The notes under the pieces: model-generated
The model's database searches: none
The model's input: the letters and a program-made list of their open reading frames with translations, nothing else
What the model was told of the DNA's origin: nothing
Source of the DNA: Aaosphaeria pasadenensis
Lineage: Eukaryota; Ascomycota; Dothideomycetes; Pleosporales
DNA length: 64,000 nt
Assembly: GCA_022813625.1 (NCBI GenBank)
Contig: JAKLMB010000001.1
Coordinates: 124,001 to 188,000, forward strand
Direction: 5' to 3'
In this document: in pieces, positions 1 through 10,102 of the stretch
How the letters are laid out: the number at the start of each line of letters is the position of its first letter
Position numbering within the stretch: the first letter of the stretch is position 1
Position numbers and translations under genes: made by a program

Positions 1-2
1 AG

Positions 3-2774
3 TTTTTATCAGACCAAGCTCTTCAAGAGACTGTACCTCCATCCTCAGGTTCGCCCACCCCAGATAACAGCTTACGTGGGCGAACATCCACAGTGAACCG
101 CTCCTCATCTTCACTCATACGACGACGCTCTTTGATTGCAACGCCAGGCCTGGCTACGAGAGGTTCGCCTACAGATACTAGTCGGAGAACGTGGAACTCG
201 TGGAAGGGTACAGATATGGAACAATCAGAAGATCCAAAATGGAAGGTCGGCATGATGGGCAACTCGCCGCTCACTCGCATTGCTGCATTGGATTTGGCCG
301 AAGATGGTCGAGAATCACCAGTCCCGAGGGCGCAGACACCTGGAGACATGGAATACTCTCATTTAGGGTCCCTGCAATTAGGCTCACTCATTGTGACTAA
401 TGGAGCTGCGTCGCCTGCCGGTAGTGCTAGATACGTGTCGCGACGTAAATCTGCCATTGACGTAACTCATGGAGAGGATTATTTTGCATCTACCAGTGGG
501 AACGCAAGCACCGAGCCGAGAACCCGTGATCGCTCACATTCCAGGAGCAAGTCCTCTATTTTGCCACCTACGTTCCAGCTACACCCGGATCAATGCATCG
601 CCAGACCAAAGGCAAACACTAAAGCAAGTCGGAGGGTTGAGAGCTCATTGCAGCCAGGCAATGTGGAGCCGCGAACCCGATCTAAACACAGCGGATTGAA
701 AGCTATCCAGATTCCGACTCAGAGCGCGGATCTCCTTGCAAAAGATTATATGTTGAATATTCCTGCTAGTCCGTTCGAGAACCCCCGGGATGACACACCG
801 GATGAAGGCTTTGCTGATGGCCCATTGGAAAATGCATCTCAACCCATTCAAAGCCTCGCTCCTGCCTCAGACGCAAAGAGTCCAAGAGATTCGATAAAAT
901 CACAGATTACACGTAAACCCTCTGCCCGAGATCGAGCCAATTACGCGATGCTCAATTGTATGGGAGGGCAACAAGTTGATGCAGAAATCGATGGACCCAA
1001 TGCAGCAAAATTGACGACCAAAGGCTCGAACCAAGAAGCACGCATTGAAGTTCCTCCAGCTGAAAGAAGGAGAAGCAGAAGACCTGTTCCCAGGAAAGCC
1101 GACTCCGGATATTCGTCAGGTGGTAGCCTGCGAACAAATCGAACCTCCTCAGACAAAGGTGATCGTGGTCACGCTCCCGAGAAGCCCTCGGCTTCTGTTG
1201 TGGAAGCCCGAGGCGAAAATGGTACCGAAAGTGATACTGTCAGTTTGTATACGTTCGAACAGATGCTAGCACTCACCCAGAAGCCTCTACCGCCACTGCC
1301 GAGTATCGACAATAGCAACGAAAAGCAAGGCCATTACGACGAATCGACGGTCTTTTGGTACGACGAAGGCAAGATATTGCCGACTCAGGAGGTAAAAGAA
1401 GTTACATTTGGTCGTAATTCAGTCGAACCATCACCCATTTCGCCCCGGACTATACAGTCAGCTGCTTCGTTTTGCACCACTGATAGTTCGGCCTCGAGGC
1501 GACTGCAGAAGCGGAGACCTTCGTTGCAAGAACTCCCTGTTGTCCAGTCATGCTCACCTATAGTTGAAGGAAGCATTCCTCGCGTGCCTTCGCCCGTTCG
1601 AGCCCAATTTGTTCGGCGCCTTTCAGAGGCACCTGAAATGGAGTGTCTCACTAGGACATATCTGTCGAAGGAACATGTGAACTCTGCTGAAATTGTCGTT
1701 GACTCGCCCACAGCTCTGGCACTCGAACGGTCTCATTTTCAGTTTGCACAGCAAGAAGAGGTATCTGGAAGTCAGGCTGATCGTGCTCCCACCCCGCCAC
1801 TTCACGGTGTTCGCCGCAGCCTTTCTATATTCCGAGGGAAGACTGACTCTGAGCGAAAGAGTCTTGAAAAAGCCGCACCTACTATTCTTGACTTGGGTAC
1901 CATAGCCCAGGGGCTTGGTGGTTCACCCTATGATGTTGCAATGGCCACAGTGCCCAGACAGAGAGTCACATCACCGACGCATCCGCATCAGCTTGGTAAT
2001 TCATTGCCGCGTTGCAAGTCCTTGGTCAGCATGGACGCCGAGACGGCCGCTGAAATAGCTCGGGTACGAAGTAAAGACCGCTCTGCTGCTGCCATTCGCC
2101 CTGAAATGCCTCGACGACCTCGCAGCTATCATGATGGGCATAAGAATTCGGCAGTGCAGCAGCAGGAGCAACACTCGTCTTCTGAGGCATATAAAGGCCG
2201 GTATTACGCTAGAAAACAGCAGGAAGCAACTCCACACCCTCACGGATCAAATGTCGCGGTGTCTCAGGGAGCTTCCCCTCATTCAACTCAACACCACAGC
2301 GAAAATGCCGCGTTGAACGCGCCGACAGAGGACATACACGCACCCGGAAATAGTGCGAACCCAACCATCCGGGCTCGTTCCACCGGTCGTGGTCCTGTAG
2401 TTTCCAACTTGATCGTGAAGTATGATCAGCATGGTCAGAAAACCACTCAGGCAACGCCAGACTGGGACGCGCATTCCCGTTTGTGGCAGCAGCGCCGCAA
2501 ATCGATAGGCGAGGGCCTTCGGCAACGAGCTGATGCACATTCTGCCGACCCATCCAGGAAGTATCAGAGAGCATCTACTGAGCCGCCTGAAGAGAAAATC
2601 GTACACGACCGTTACGGTGGCGGTCTTGAGTACGGGTATGAGCGTGGCTACGGCGTTGGTGGCAGTGCAGGCACGAGGCAGCTGCACAGCGCTGCTAGCC
2701 GCAAGAGCATGCAGTATCGACACAAGTTTGGGGTGGACTTGTCCGACGTGCCCATCTTCATCCAAAGGACGTAA
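3..2774 (+). CDS. Serine-rich hypothetical protein, 5'-truncated
   Basis: The reading frame is open from the left window edge to a TAA at 2774. The first start-like codon in frame is a GTG at 93, so the true start or an upstream exon lies outside the window. About 920 codons are visible. The protein is rich in Ser, Arg, Pro and charged residues, with many predicted-disordered basic patches (for example RRRSRRPVPRK), a PLPPLPS proline motif, and no obvious signal peptide or membrane segment. The C-terminus is more ordered: a Tyr/Gly-rich stretch followed by FGVDLSDVPIFIQRT. No enzyme motif is recognisable. Such disordered proteins are common in fungi as signalling, polarity or regulatory scaffolds, but I do not assign a function. 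Codon use and uninterrupted length make it a real gene. Confidence 0.8.
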   Translation, partial: FLSDQALQETVPPSSGSPTPDNSLRGRTSTVNRSSSSLIRRRSLIATPGLATRGSPTDTSRRTWNSWKGTDMEQSEDPKWKVGMMGNSPLTRIAALDLAEDGRESPVPRAQTPGDMEYSHLGSLQLGSLIVTNGAASPAGSARYVSRRKSAIDVTHGEDYFASTSGNASTEPRTRDRSHSRSKSSILPPTFQLHPDQCIARPKANTKASRRVESSLQPGNVEPRTRSKHSGLKAIQIPTQSADLLAKDYMLNIPASPFENPRDDTPDEGFADGPLENASQPIQSLAPASDAKSPRDSIKSQITRKPSARDRANYAMLNCMGGQQVDAEIDGPNAAKLTTKGSNQEARIEVPPAERRRSRRPVPRKADSGYSSGGSLRTNRTSSDKGDRGHAPEKPSASVVEARGENGTESDTVSLYTFEQMLALTQKPLPPLPSIDNSNEKQGHYDESTVFWYDEGKILPTQEVKEVTFGRNSVEPSPISPRTIQSAASFCTTDSSASRRLQKRRPSLQELPVVQSCSPIVEGSIPRVPSPVRAQFVRRLSEAPEMECLTRTYLSKEHVNSAEIVVDSPTALALERSHFQFAQQEEVSGSQADRAPTPPLHGVRRSLSIFRGKTDSERKSLEKAAPTILDLGTIAQGLGGSPYDVAMATVPRQRVTSPTHPHQLGNSLPRCKSLVSMDAETAAEIARVRSKDRSAAAIRPEMPRRPRSYHDGHKNSAVQQQEQHSSSEAYKGRYYARKQQEATPHPHGSNVAVSQGASPHSTQHHSENAALNAPTEDIHAPGNSANPTIRARSTGRGPVVSNLIVKYDQHGQKTTQATPDWDAHSRLWQQRRKSIGEGLRQRADAHSADPSRKYQRASTEPPEEKIVHDRYGGGLEYGYERGYGVGGSAGTRQLHSAASRKSMQYRHKFGVDLSDVPIFIQRT

Positions 2775-3553
2775 GGTTGGGACTCGGGAGATGAACTTAT
2801 GAATCTCTATGTTTGTTTGTTTACACGCATATATACCAGCGCCAATGTCGCACCATTGTATTCTTTAAATTTTCCATTCTACTGTAGGACGGCGCATTTT
2901 GCACTTGGGCATTTCAATGCATTTGGACTGGGGCACATGCATAGTATTTCATGTCTAAGCATAGGATAATAGGCTGGTGTTGTTGGTCATTGGGCTGCAT
3001 CTTTCGCAACGTGATGTATTGTGGTAGTCTCAAGATTCCACTACGTACTTAGGGAAATATAATACCTCACAGGCCCATCTATTCAAAAGAGTGATACAAG
3101 TTGGAAATCAGTGCATATACTTTCGAAAAGAAAACCACGCAGTGGTCTAGAGAACAAAGTTTCTGTGCCAACAGTAATGCCAACGACATGTGTAAGTATT
3201 ATCTACGCAGTACTCCGTATGTACTCTATAGATTGCAGTGTGCACATATCAAGTGCAGGGATGTACTCGGGCAGGTGTGGATTACAGGAACTAGCGGTCA
3301 AAGATATGCCTTGGATATTAGTTCACTGTTGAGAAGGATGACGCACACTCCAGCGTGTTTGTATCAAGCTGCCTTTAGTGTTGCTCATGGGGATAGATAG
3401 TATGGGGCTGAGTGGGCCTTGGTGAGGCTGACAGTATGTATTACAGTATGTACTTATTATTGGATTCCTACCTGGGAAATGTGTAGGCTCTCATAGAGAA
3501 TGAATGGTGGGTGGGTGGTTTTTGGAAGCATATGGAGGTGTAACGGTCAGTTC

Positions 3554-3577
3554 GTCCAGTCCAGTCCAGTCCAGTCC
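3554..3577. repeat. CCAGT pentanucleotide tandem repeat
   Basis: Four perfect copies of CCAGT lie at 3556-3575, flanked by partial copies. It sits in the intergenic region and no function is evident. Confidence 0.85.
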
Positions 3578-3990
3578 CATTTGCAACCTGTCTGCATGTG
3601 TGAATGTGCATGTGCCTTTCCGCTCCCCCCGGCCGATGCGTTCTATTAATTAGCATGCGCCCATTGTTTATTGCAAAAGTGTCGAATGGGAGCGTCTAGC
3701 ATCAGCCCGTTGGTTGAGGTCTGGGGCAGAGCCGGGCGCCCGTAGCTCGTTTAGTTTTTTACAGTGTGATGTCAGGCATAAAATCCGATGCGAGCGAATT
3801 GCCGCCAACCCAACCAAAGACCCAAACCATAATTGGCAAAGGAAAAAATAGGAATAAGGAAGAAGAAGGGGAGAAAGGGGAATAGGAACAGGCATGGGAA
3901 CGCTTTTATTACTTAATAAGTAGATGATTTCCAGGAGTTACCTAGATGCCTAGTAACTATCAAGGTATCTACCGCACACTGTTGCAGCGG

Positions 3991-4006
3991 CACACACACA
4001 CACACA
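3991..4006. repeat. CA dinucleotide microsatellite
   Basis: Eight CA units at the 5' end of the pyrimidine-rich leader region of the ornithine decarboxylase gene. Confidence 0.85.
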
Positions 4007-4644
4007 ACCACCCTAAACCCAGCAACGGTTCGCAAAAATCAACCACCCCTCCACCTCCATCTTTCCTTCTACTCCCCCCTTCCACCTCTCCATCTCTTCA
4101 CCCTCTCCACATCTCTAAAGCAACCCACCTCGTTGCTTTCCTCCCATCTTTTGGTCCATCTGAATATCCCGCAACCTCCTCCTTCTCCGATCCAACCGGA
4201 GCTCTAATTGCCAAAACTTGTCACCGGTCGGCTCTCTCGTTTCGACCTCGCAAGAAATCCCTCACCGACTTGCCTTTGGTCACTGCAAAGGCCCCAATAA
4301 CAATACGGCTTCGGCCTTGATCACTCTCGACCTTCAAATTGTATCTGTTCGCCCTTCACCACACATCCTCAACGCCAAACCGCCTCCCTGAATACAACAC
4401 CGACAAACTTCTCCTCGAGCGTGCGTTGTTTCCCCTAGACGCAAACCCAACTCCCGACACACCACCTTTTCAGCTGCCGCATAGGACGCTCTCTGTGGTT
4501 CTTCCTCTCGGAGAGGAAGAGTCGAGGAGGCCTCGCCCACAACCAAGTCTCGATTTCGAGCCCTTCAAACCTCCCTAAGACCTGCTTTACCAACAAGCCA
4601 AACTACACTCAACCATAAAACACCTGGAAACCAATACCCAGGGA

Positions 4645-6104
4645 ATGGCACCTTCTGCTCTCACGCCTATTGAGGATTATCAGTTCAATTATGAGAATCT
4701 GAAATCCATTGATCATAGTCTCAAGACTACAATCGATAATGGAGCTAGCAAGACAAAGCAATTGATTGGGAGTGCCCTGAAGGCACACGTCGACAACGTT
4801 GATCCGGATACCTGCGATGCTGGTGAGGAGGATCCGTTCTTCGTTGCTGACTTGGGCGAGGTCTACCGTCAACATCTCCGATGGAAGAAGAATCTGCCGC
4901 GCGTGACACCGCACTATGGTAAGTCTTTGCAAAGAAGGCATTTATCCCAGGCATATTTACGTAGAGCTAACTTGTTTATCTAGCGGTCAAGTGCAACCCT
5001 GACAAGCGCGTTCTATCCCTTCTCGCCAACTTGGGCGTGGGTTTCGATTGCGCTTCCAAGGCCGAGATCGACATGGCACTCAATATTGGCGTGCAGCCCG
5101 AGCGCATCATCTACGCGCAGCCATGCAAGACCAAGTCGTACGTTCGTTATGCTGCCCAGCGTAATGTGAAGCAGATGACCTTCGATAATGCCGACGAGTT
5201 GCACAAGGTCAAGCAGCTGTTTCCCGATGCCGAGCTGTTCTTGCGCATCTTGACCGATGATTCTGGCAGCCTCTGCCGTCTCAGCCAGAAGTTTGGTGCT
5301 TCCTTGGACTCCACTGCCGAACTTTTGGTGCTGGCCAAGCAGCTTGAACTCAATGTTGTTGGTGTTGCTTTCCACGTCGGATCCGGTGCTTCTGATCCGA
5401 AGGCATTCATCAAGGCCGTCCAAGACGCGCGTTTCGTCTTCGACCAAGCAGCGGCCCTCGGATTCCAGATGCACACCTTGGACGTTGGTGGCGGCTTCAA
5501 CTGCGATGACGACTTCGAGACCATGGCCACCGTTTTGTCCGCCTCGCTCGACGAGTACTTCCCGGATGAAATCCGCATCATTGCGGAGCCTGGTCGCTAC
5601 TATGTCTCCACGGCATTCACCATTGCCTGCCATGTCATTGCTCGCCGCACTATCGCAGATGCCAGCCTGGGGACCACTTCTTACATGCTCTACTTGAATG
5701 ACGGAGCTTATGGCAACTTCTCGAGCATCATCTTCGATCACCAGAATCCCGAGCCTCGACTCCTCAAATGCGGTGGAAAGAACTTGTTCGATGTTCGCCG
5801 CCCAGGATATGAGACTCCTTCGGGATACGAGTACTCCATCTGGGGACCGACCTGCGACGGCATTGACAATATCTCCAAGTGCTGCACCTTTGCCGAGGTC
5901 ATCAACGTTGGTGACTGGCTCTACTTTGAGAACATGGGTGGTAAGTCATGCTAAATCCAAGACCATGTTTGTTCGTCATGCTAATTTGTTATCTCTCCAG
6001 CTTATACCAAGTGCTCTGCCACTCGCTTCAATGGCTTCACCGACACTCATGATGTGGAGTATGTCTGCAGTGAGGAGGACGCTCTCCCCTTCATTGGGGC
6101 GTAA
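4645..6104 (+). CDS. SPE1: Ornithine decarboxylase
   Basis: PLP-dependent decarboxylase that turns ornithine into putrescine, the first committed step of polyamine synthesis; a cytosolic homodimer in this family. Exons: 4645-4918, 4984-5940, 6001-6104 (444 aa, usual length). Intron donors are GTAAGT in both cases. Splicing recreates two signature joins: PHY-AVKCN, containing the PLP Schiff-base Lys (about residue 94), and ENMG-AYT near the C-terminus. The active-site Cys is in WGPTCDGID (about residue 382), and the glycine-rich phosphate-binding motif DVGGGF is present. The group IV alpha/beta-barrel plus C-terminal beta domain is complete. The start ATG has an A-rich, GGGA-preceded context and is the first ATG after about 700 nt. 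Polyamine-level control through the leader and antizyme is known for the family but not shown here. Confidence 0.97.
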
Positions 6105-6528
6105 ATATGTAATTAGTACGTAAGATGTACAGATCGGGACCGTTATAGATGGATTGAACGAGGATGGAGATCGGGGGAGGATATGTGCGCTAGAAGAAAA
6201 GTTTCATAGATTTCTTTACGCAAATGTTTATATTGTCTTTTCGCTCAGACCATTTTCCACCGTGACTCCATTACATCATCACGTTTATAGTGAGAACCAC
6301 AAATGATTTGTATCAAAGAAGAGCTGTATGCACAATGATAGAATTCAAATGTTTAAGTCAAGCAACTAAACGAAACGACATTTCTATGTCTAGATCGCTG
6401 GCTGACATGCCATGAACAAGTAGATGGGTAAATGGCACCAAGAGATCTGTCCGAACAACAACCATGTAAACGCCACGCTATGCCAATGAAACCCTTTTTA
6501 AAGTATACTCTCCGCAACATCCTTCTCT
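6105..6528. other. Convergent 3' intergenic region
   Basis: A/T-rich space between the 3' ends of the decarboxylase gene and PXR1. It presumably holds both polyadenylation regions. No gene seen. Confidence 0.6.
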
Positions 6529-7814
6529 CTACGATGGCGTCTTGATCATGAAAATCTGCGTAGAAAAGCAGTTAGTATAAGGCGGATCGAGGCTATATAA
6601 TGGGAAAATGAAAGGAGCGTTCTTACCTCTCTCAAAGCCTGCGGGTCCATACCCGCCATCTTCTTCTGCCGAATGTACTTCGCCCTGGCAGCGTGTCTGC
6701 CGCCCGCCGCGAATGTGAGTCCAACTGGCGTCGAAGTGCCCGTCGTTGGGGCGGAGGATGTGGTTGGTGTCGCGGTGGTGCTCGTCTCCTCCGCATCGTC
6801 GTCTGAAGACGAGTCTGATGCGTCCTCCTTGTTGGCGCGGGCAGCTTGCTTAGCGGCCTTCTTAAGAGCCTTCTTGAGCTTCTTCTCCTCCTTGCGGGCG
6901 CGCTTCTCGGCTTTCCGTTTGGCCTTGTCCGAGAGAGGTGCTTCTTCCGAGGCAGATGAGGCGGCTCCTGTGTCTTGTTCGGATGTGGATGAAGATTTCT
7001 TCGACTTCTTCTTGTCTTTCTTTTCCTTTTTGGATTTGGATGCTGCGGCGGCGGCTGCATCTTCTGCGGCTGCAGCTTCGCGGAGGTTCATGCTCTTCTT
7101 CTTCCTCTTCAGTTTGGGCTCGTCGTCTTCGTTCTCTTCCTCCTTGATCTTCTCTAACTCCTCGTCGTCATCCTTCGACCTCTTCCTCTTCTTCGACTTG
7201 TCTTTCTTCTCATCCGCGTCGCTCTCCTCTTCCTCCTTCTTGATTCCACTGTTGAACTCCGCCTCGACCTCCTTGCGACTCTTCTTCTCAATCTTGTCGC
7301 CGACAAGGAACCCGCCGCTAACGAAGTTCATGAACCCATACCTCCTAGCCACATACCCCTTCCTCTCGACCTCAACCCTCCTCTCTTCCTCCTTCTTCAC
7401 CTCCGTCTCCTTGCCATTCAAGCGGCCGAGGACATTCGCCAGGCCCGCGAGACCGAAATTCTCCGGCCGCTCGCTGCCACGCTTCGCTCCCAGGCCGAGA
7501 GTGTCGTCCTTAAGGAGCACGCGAATGTGCGAGTGTGAGGCGGCGGTGTAGTGGGACGAGTGCGCGGCATCGACGGCTCCGAGGGAGGCACCGGGCGTCC
7601 AGCCGTGAGAGGTCAGGACGCGGTGACCGAAGCGGGAGGTGTTGTTCGCCCAGGTGGTGTTTTGCGGGTCATTGGAGATGCGAATCCGGCTGTGGAGAGG
7701 GGCTCGGGCGTTAGTCGTCATTCTTTACTCCTTTGCGCCTTGTGAAGAGGCGTGGGAAAATTTATGCCCGTTGAGCACTTGAGATACTCACTTCTTAGGT
7801 GCCGCGAGACCCAT
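6529..7814 (-). CDS. PXR1: PXR1/GNO1-type G-patch ribosome biogenesis factor
   Basis: Nucleolar G-patch protein of the Pxr1/PINX1 family, which stimulates the Prp43 helicase in pre-rRNA and snoRNA processing and can inhibit telomerase in yeast. Exons on the minus strand: 7814-7792, 7689-6627, 6555-6529 (370 aa). The 23-nt first exon gives the family start MGLAAPKN; splicing then joins RIRISNDP. The G-patch follows (FGHRVLTSHGWTPGASLGA, about residues 25-75, with SHIRVLLKDDTLGLGA). FVSGGFL, a family hallmark, follows the G-patch. The middle and C-terminal parts are a long Lys/Glu-rich low-complexity tail. The 27-nt last exon restores the family ending REIFMIK. Without that splicing the frame runs on into non-conserved sequence. 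It is divergent from the small coiled-coil gene at 8346. Confidence 0.93.
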
Positions 7815-8345
7815 TGTGAATGATGAGTCTGTATGAATAGAACCGTGGAGGGCGGGCAACAGGGAACAGACGAATGGAGAATGGATAGGGAGGACTCGGG
7901 GTGCTGTCGTTCTTGTTCCCTTTTCTTCTTCTCTGCGGACGGGGAAAAATAATTGCGATAAGAGTCGTTGGAAATTTTGGGTGGCATCTGGTCGCCGCAC
8001 AGACCTTTTTTATCGTTTTAGTACTAGCCAGTCGAAATCTTGGCTCACTCGCTCTCAAGGGACCCTGGCACTCGCTAGTCTCATTTCGTTCTTCGCGGGG
8101 AAGGTGCGAGTCCTATTGAGTCGTGACTATAAAAGGTCTCATATCTCTCTCTAATTTCCTGCACTTGAACACACACAAGAACTTGATGCGTTTACGTCGC
8201 CGTGAAGACGAAAAAGTCAACAGCATCAGACATTGTAACACAAAAATTCAATAAAGTCAATTGAAAAATCGGCAATTCATTTCAGTCTGATACTGACCCC
8301 AGAATAAACTGATCACCTAAGTAAACCAGCAGCAAAACAGCAACA
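7815..8345. promoter_or_regulatory. Divergent intergenic region, PXR1 and coiled-coil gene
   Basis: About 530 bp separate two divergently transcribed starts (7814 minus, 8346 plus), so both promoters lie here. The right half near 8346 is A/C-rich and looks like a 5' leader. No further gene seen. Confidence 0.55.
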
Positions 8346-9319
8346 ATGCCACCACCAACCTCAAAGAAGCTCAGTTCTGGACTTCACCAACCCCAGCAGC
8401 ATCAGCAGAAGAACCAGCAAAGTACTATTCAATCTCATCACCGCAAAAATGTTGACCCACTTCGCTCTACCAAACCAAACACCAGAATCCCTACTCAAGA
8501 GTCGGCTATGCTCCCATCTAACCCATCAGCATCCCACTCATCTTACGATGATGACGAGGAAGTAGCATCCAAGAACCCCGTCAAGCATGATGCTGCAACT
8601 AAAGCAAGAGGTCATTCTCGAAGCAAGGCGAAAGATCGCACGTTCGGACGCGCAAAGCAGCCTCCACTCGCCAACATTGTTGAGGATATGGTCGATGCTG
8701 TGTGTCATCTCATCCCCATCCCCGTCCCAATACCCTCCTACACATCGCAAGTTACAACGCACAACTTCTAATCTACCCTTACTGATATGACTCTCTCAAT
8801 CGCTTCACATCCCTAAGACTTACCCTTCATCACTCTGTTCCACCACAGAAGCATTGACAAGATGTACTAATCCCATTACCACAAGCACCGCAAACGCCAC
8901 AGAGTGTCCAAATCAAAGGTGCGCAACTCCTACGCCGAGACAGCGTCTGCGGTTAGGGAATCGATCGTTTCCTTCTTCGCGGAGCATCAGCAGCAGACGT
9001 AAGCTTGAACTCTGATCATGATCCCTACTATACATCTGTGTCATTCTGAGTATTATACTCCCTACCCTCATCCTCTTCCTCTTCCACTTTGGCTCTTCAC
9101 TGAACACACTGAGAGCACATAATGTTAACAAAAGGGGCTCCCCTTCACAGTGATGAACTCCACCGCACCCAGATGTCCCGGCTGCAGAAGCTGATGGACG
9201 AAAAAGCAAAGGTTGAGCGGGAGATGCGCAGGCTCGTCGAGGAACAAAGGGCGAGGTACGCGAACTATGCCGACGATCTGGAAGCTGTGGTCAGTGAGCG
9301 GGCGAGGCAGCTGAGTTGA
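8346..9319 (+). CDS. Small basic coiled-coil protein, unknown function
   Basis: A three-exon gene reconstructed from splice signals: 8346-8699, 8886-8998, 9151-9319 (211 aa). Intron 1 has donor GTGTGT, a TACTAAT branch site at 8865-8871 and acceptor ACAAG; intron 2 has donor GTAAGC and acceptor TTCACAG. Phases agree throughout. The N-terminal 90 residues are Gln/Ser/His-rich and disordered. From FGRAKQPPLANIVEDMVDA onward the product is helical and strongly basic (HRKRHRVSKSK). The C-terminal third is a heptad-like coiled coil (RLQKLMDEKAKVEREM and so on) that ends at RARQLS. I do not recognise the family. A structural or DNA/cytoskeleton-associated role is possible but unproven. The helices continuing smoothly across both junctions support the model. 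Confidence 0.7.
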
Positions 9320-10102
9320 GAGATGTGGTTTGTTTGAACAGTGAGACGAGTGTGTTCGACAATCGATGATCTGACTGTTGTGAATGGGGTGGAGTGGGTT
9401 TGTCGTTGTTGGGATGGTTTGAAGAATCCGCATCAGGCCCATGTGGTGAAGCTAAGTTGTTTTAGTCAGCTTTGTCTGAAGTCGATGTTGTGATACTGCG
9501 AAAGGATATGTTTCCATGGTTGAAGGGGGTATGTAACGGCGGAAGCCTTTCTTACTGAAGCACATGGAACACGAAAGGAAAGGAGTCTCCTTTCTTCAAA
9601 GCATGATTCAAGGTTGTTATGATTCTTCGCTTTGACATAAACAAAAGCGCTTTGTCTACCGATACTGCTCGTGCTACTGCTACATGTTCGACTGTTCTCT
9701 GGCTATCTTCATGACTCCTTTAGCCCGCCTAACTATACCATTGCCAATGTCAAGCATCACTCTTCAGCACATTTGATCCACGGGTTGAGATGAACGGAAG
9801 AAAACGAGCCCGAGTCGTCTTTGATACAAGTCATCCAACAAATCAAGAAAAGAATCGCTTAATCATGTCACATCGCTCATTTCTCTCCACGAGATCTTTT
9901 GGGCTTCATTTTCGCCCTTTCCCAAACGTAGACATGGGACATATGAGTTGGTTTAGAAAATGAAACAGTATGTTTACAAGAGAGCCCGAAACATGAGAGA
10001 AGAAAAATGTTTCGCCTTCAGATGATCGTCACCCAGCAAAGCAAAGGTATCAAGTTAAAAAAAATTAATAAGTCGTAGCACCGTGAAGATTAAGGGTCAG
10101 TG
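9320..10102. other. Convergent 3' intergenic region
   Basis: Lies between the 3' ends of the coiled-coil gene and palF. No open frame or RNA gene could be supported. Confidence 0.6.

Larger units (their letters stand above)
2775..4644. other. Intergenic region and leader upstream of ornithine decarboxylase
   Basis: No supportable gene. It contains a CCAGT tandem repeat, a TACTCCGTA motif (3211-3219), a CA microsatellite, and from about 3948 a C/T-rich stretch leading into the decarboxylase gene. That stretch has no ATG on the + strand until the start codon at 4645. Confidence 0.6.

Noticed and set aside
5013..5741. 242-codon minus-strand frame
   Set aside because: Exact antisense of ornithine decarboxylase exon 2; codon-bias shadow.
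6673..7551. 292-codon + strand frame rich in Phe/Ser/Leu
   Set aside because: Antisense of the Lys/Glu-rich PXR1 tail, which produces FFS/FLS repeats on the opposite strand.
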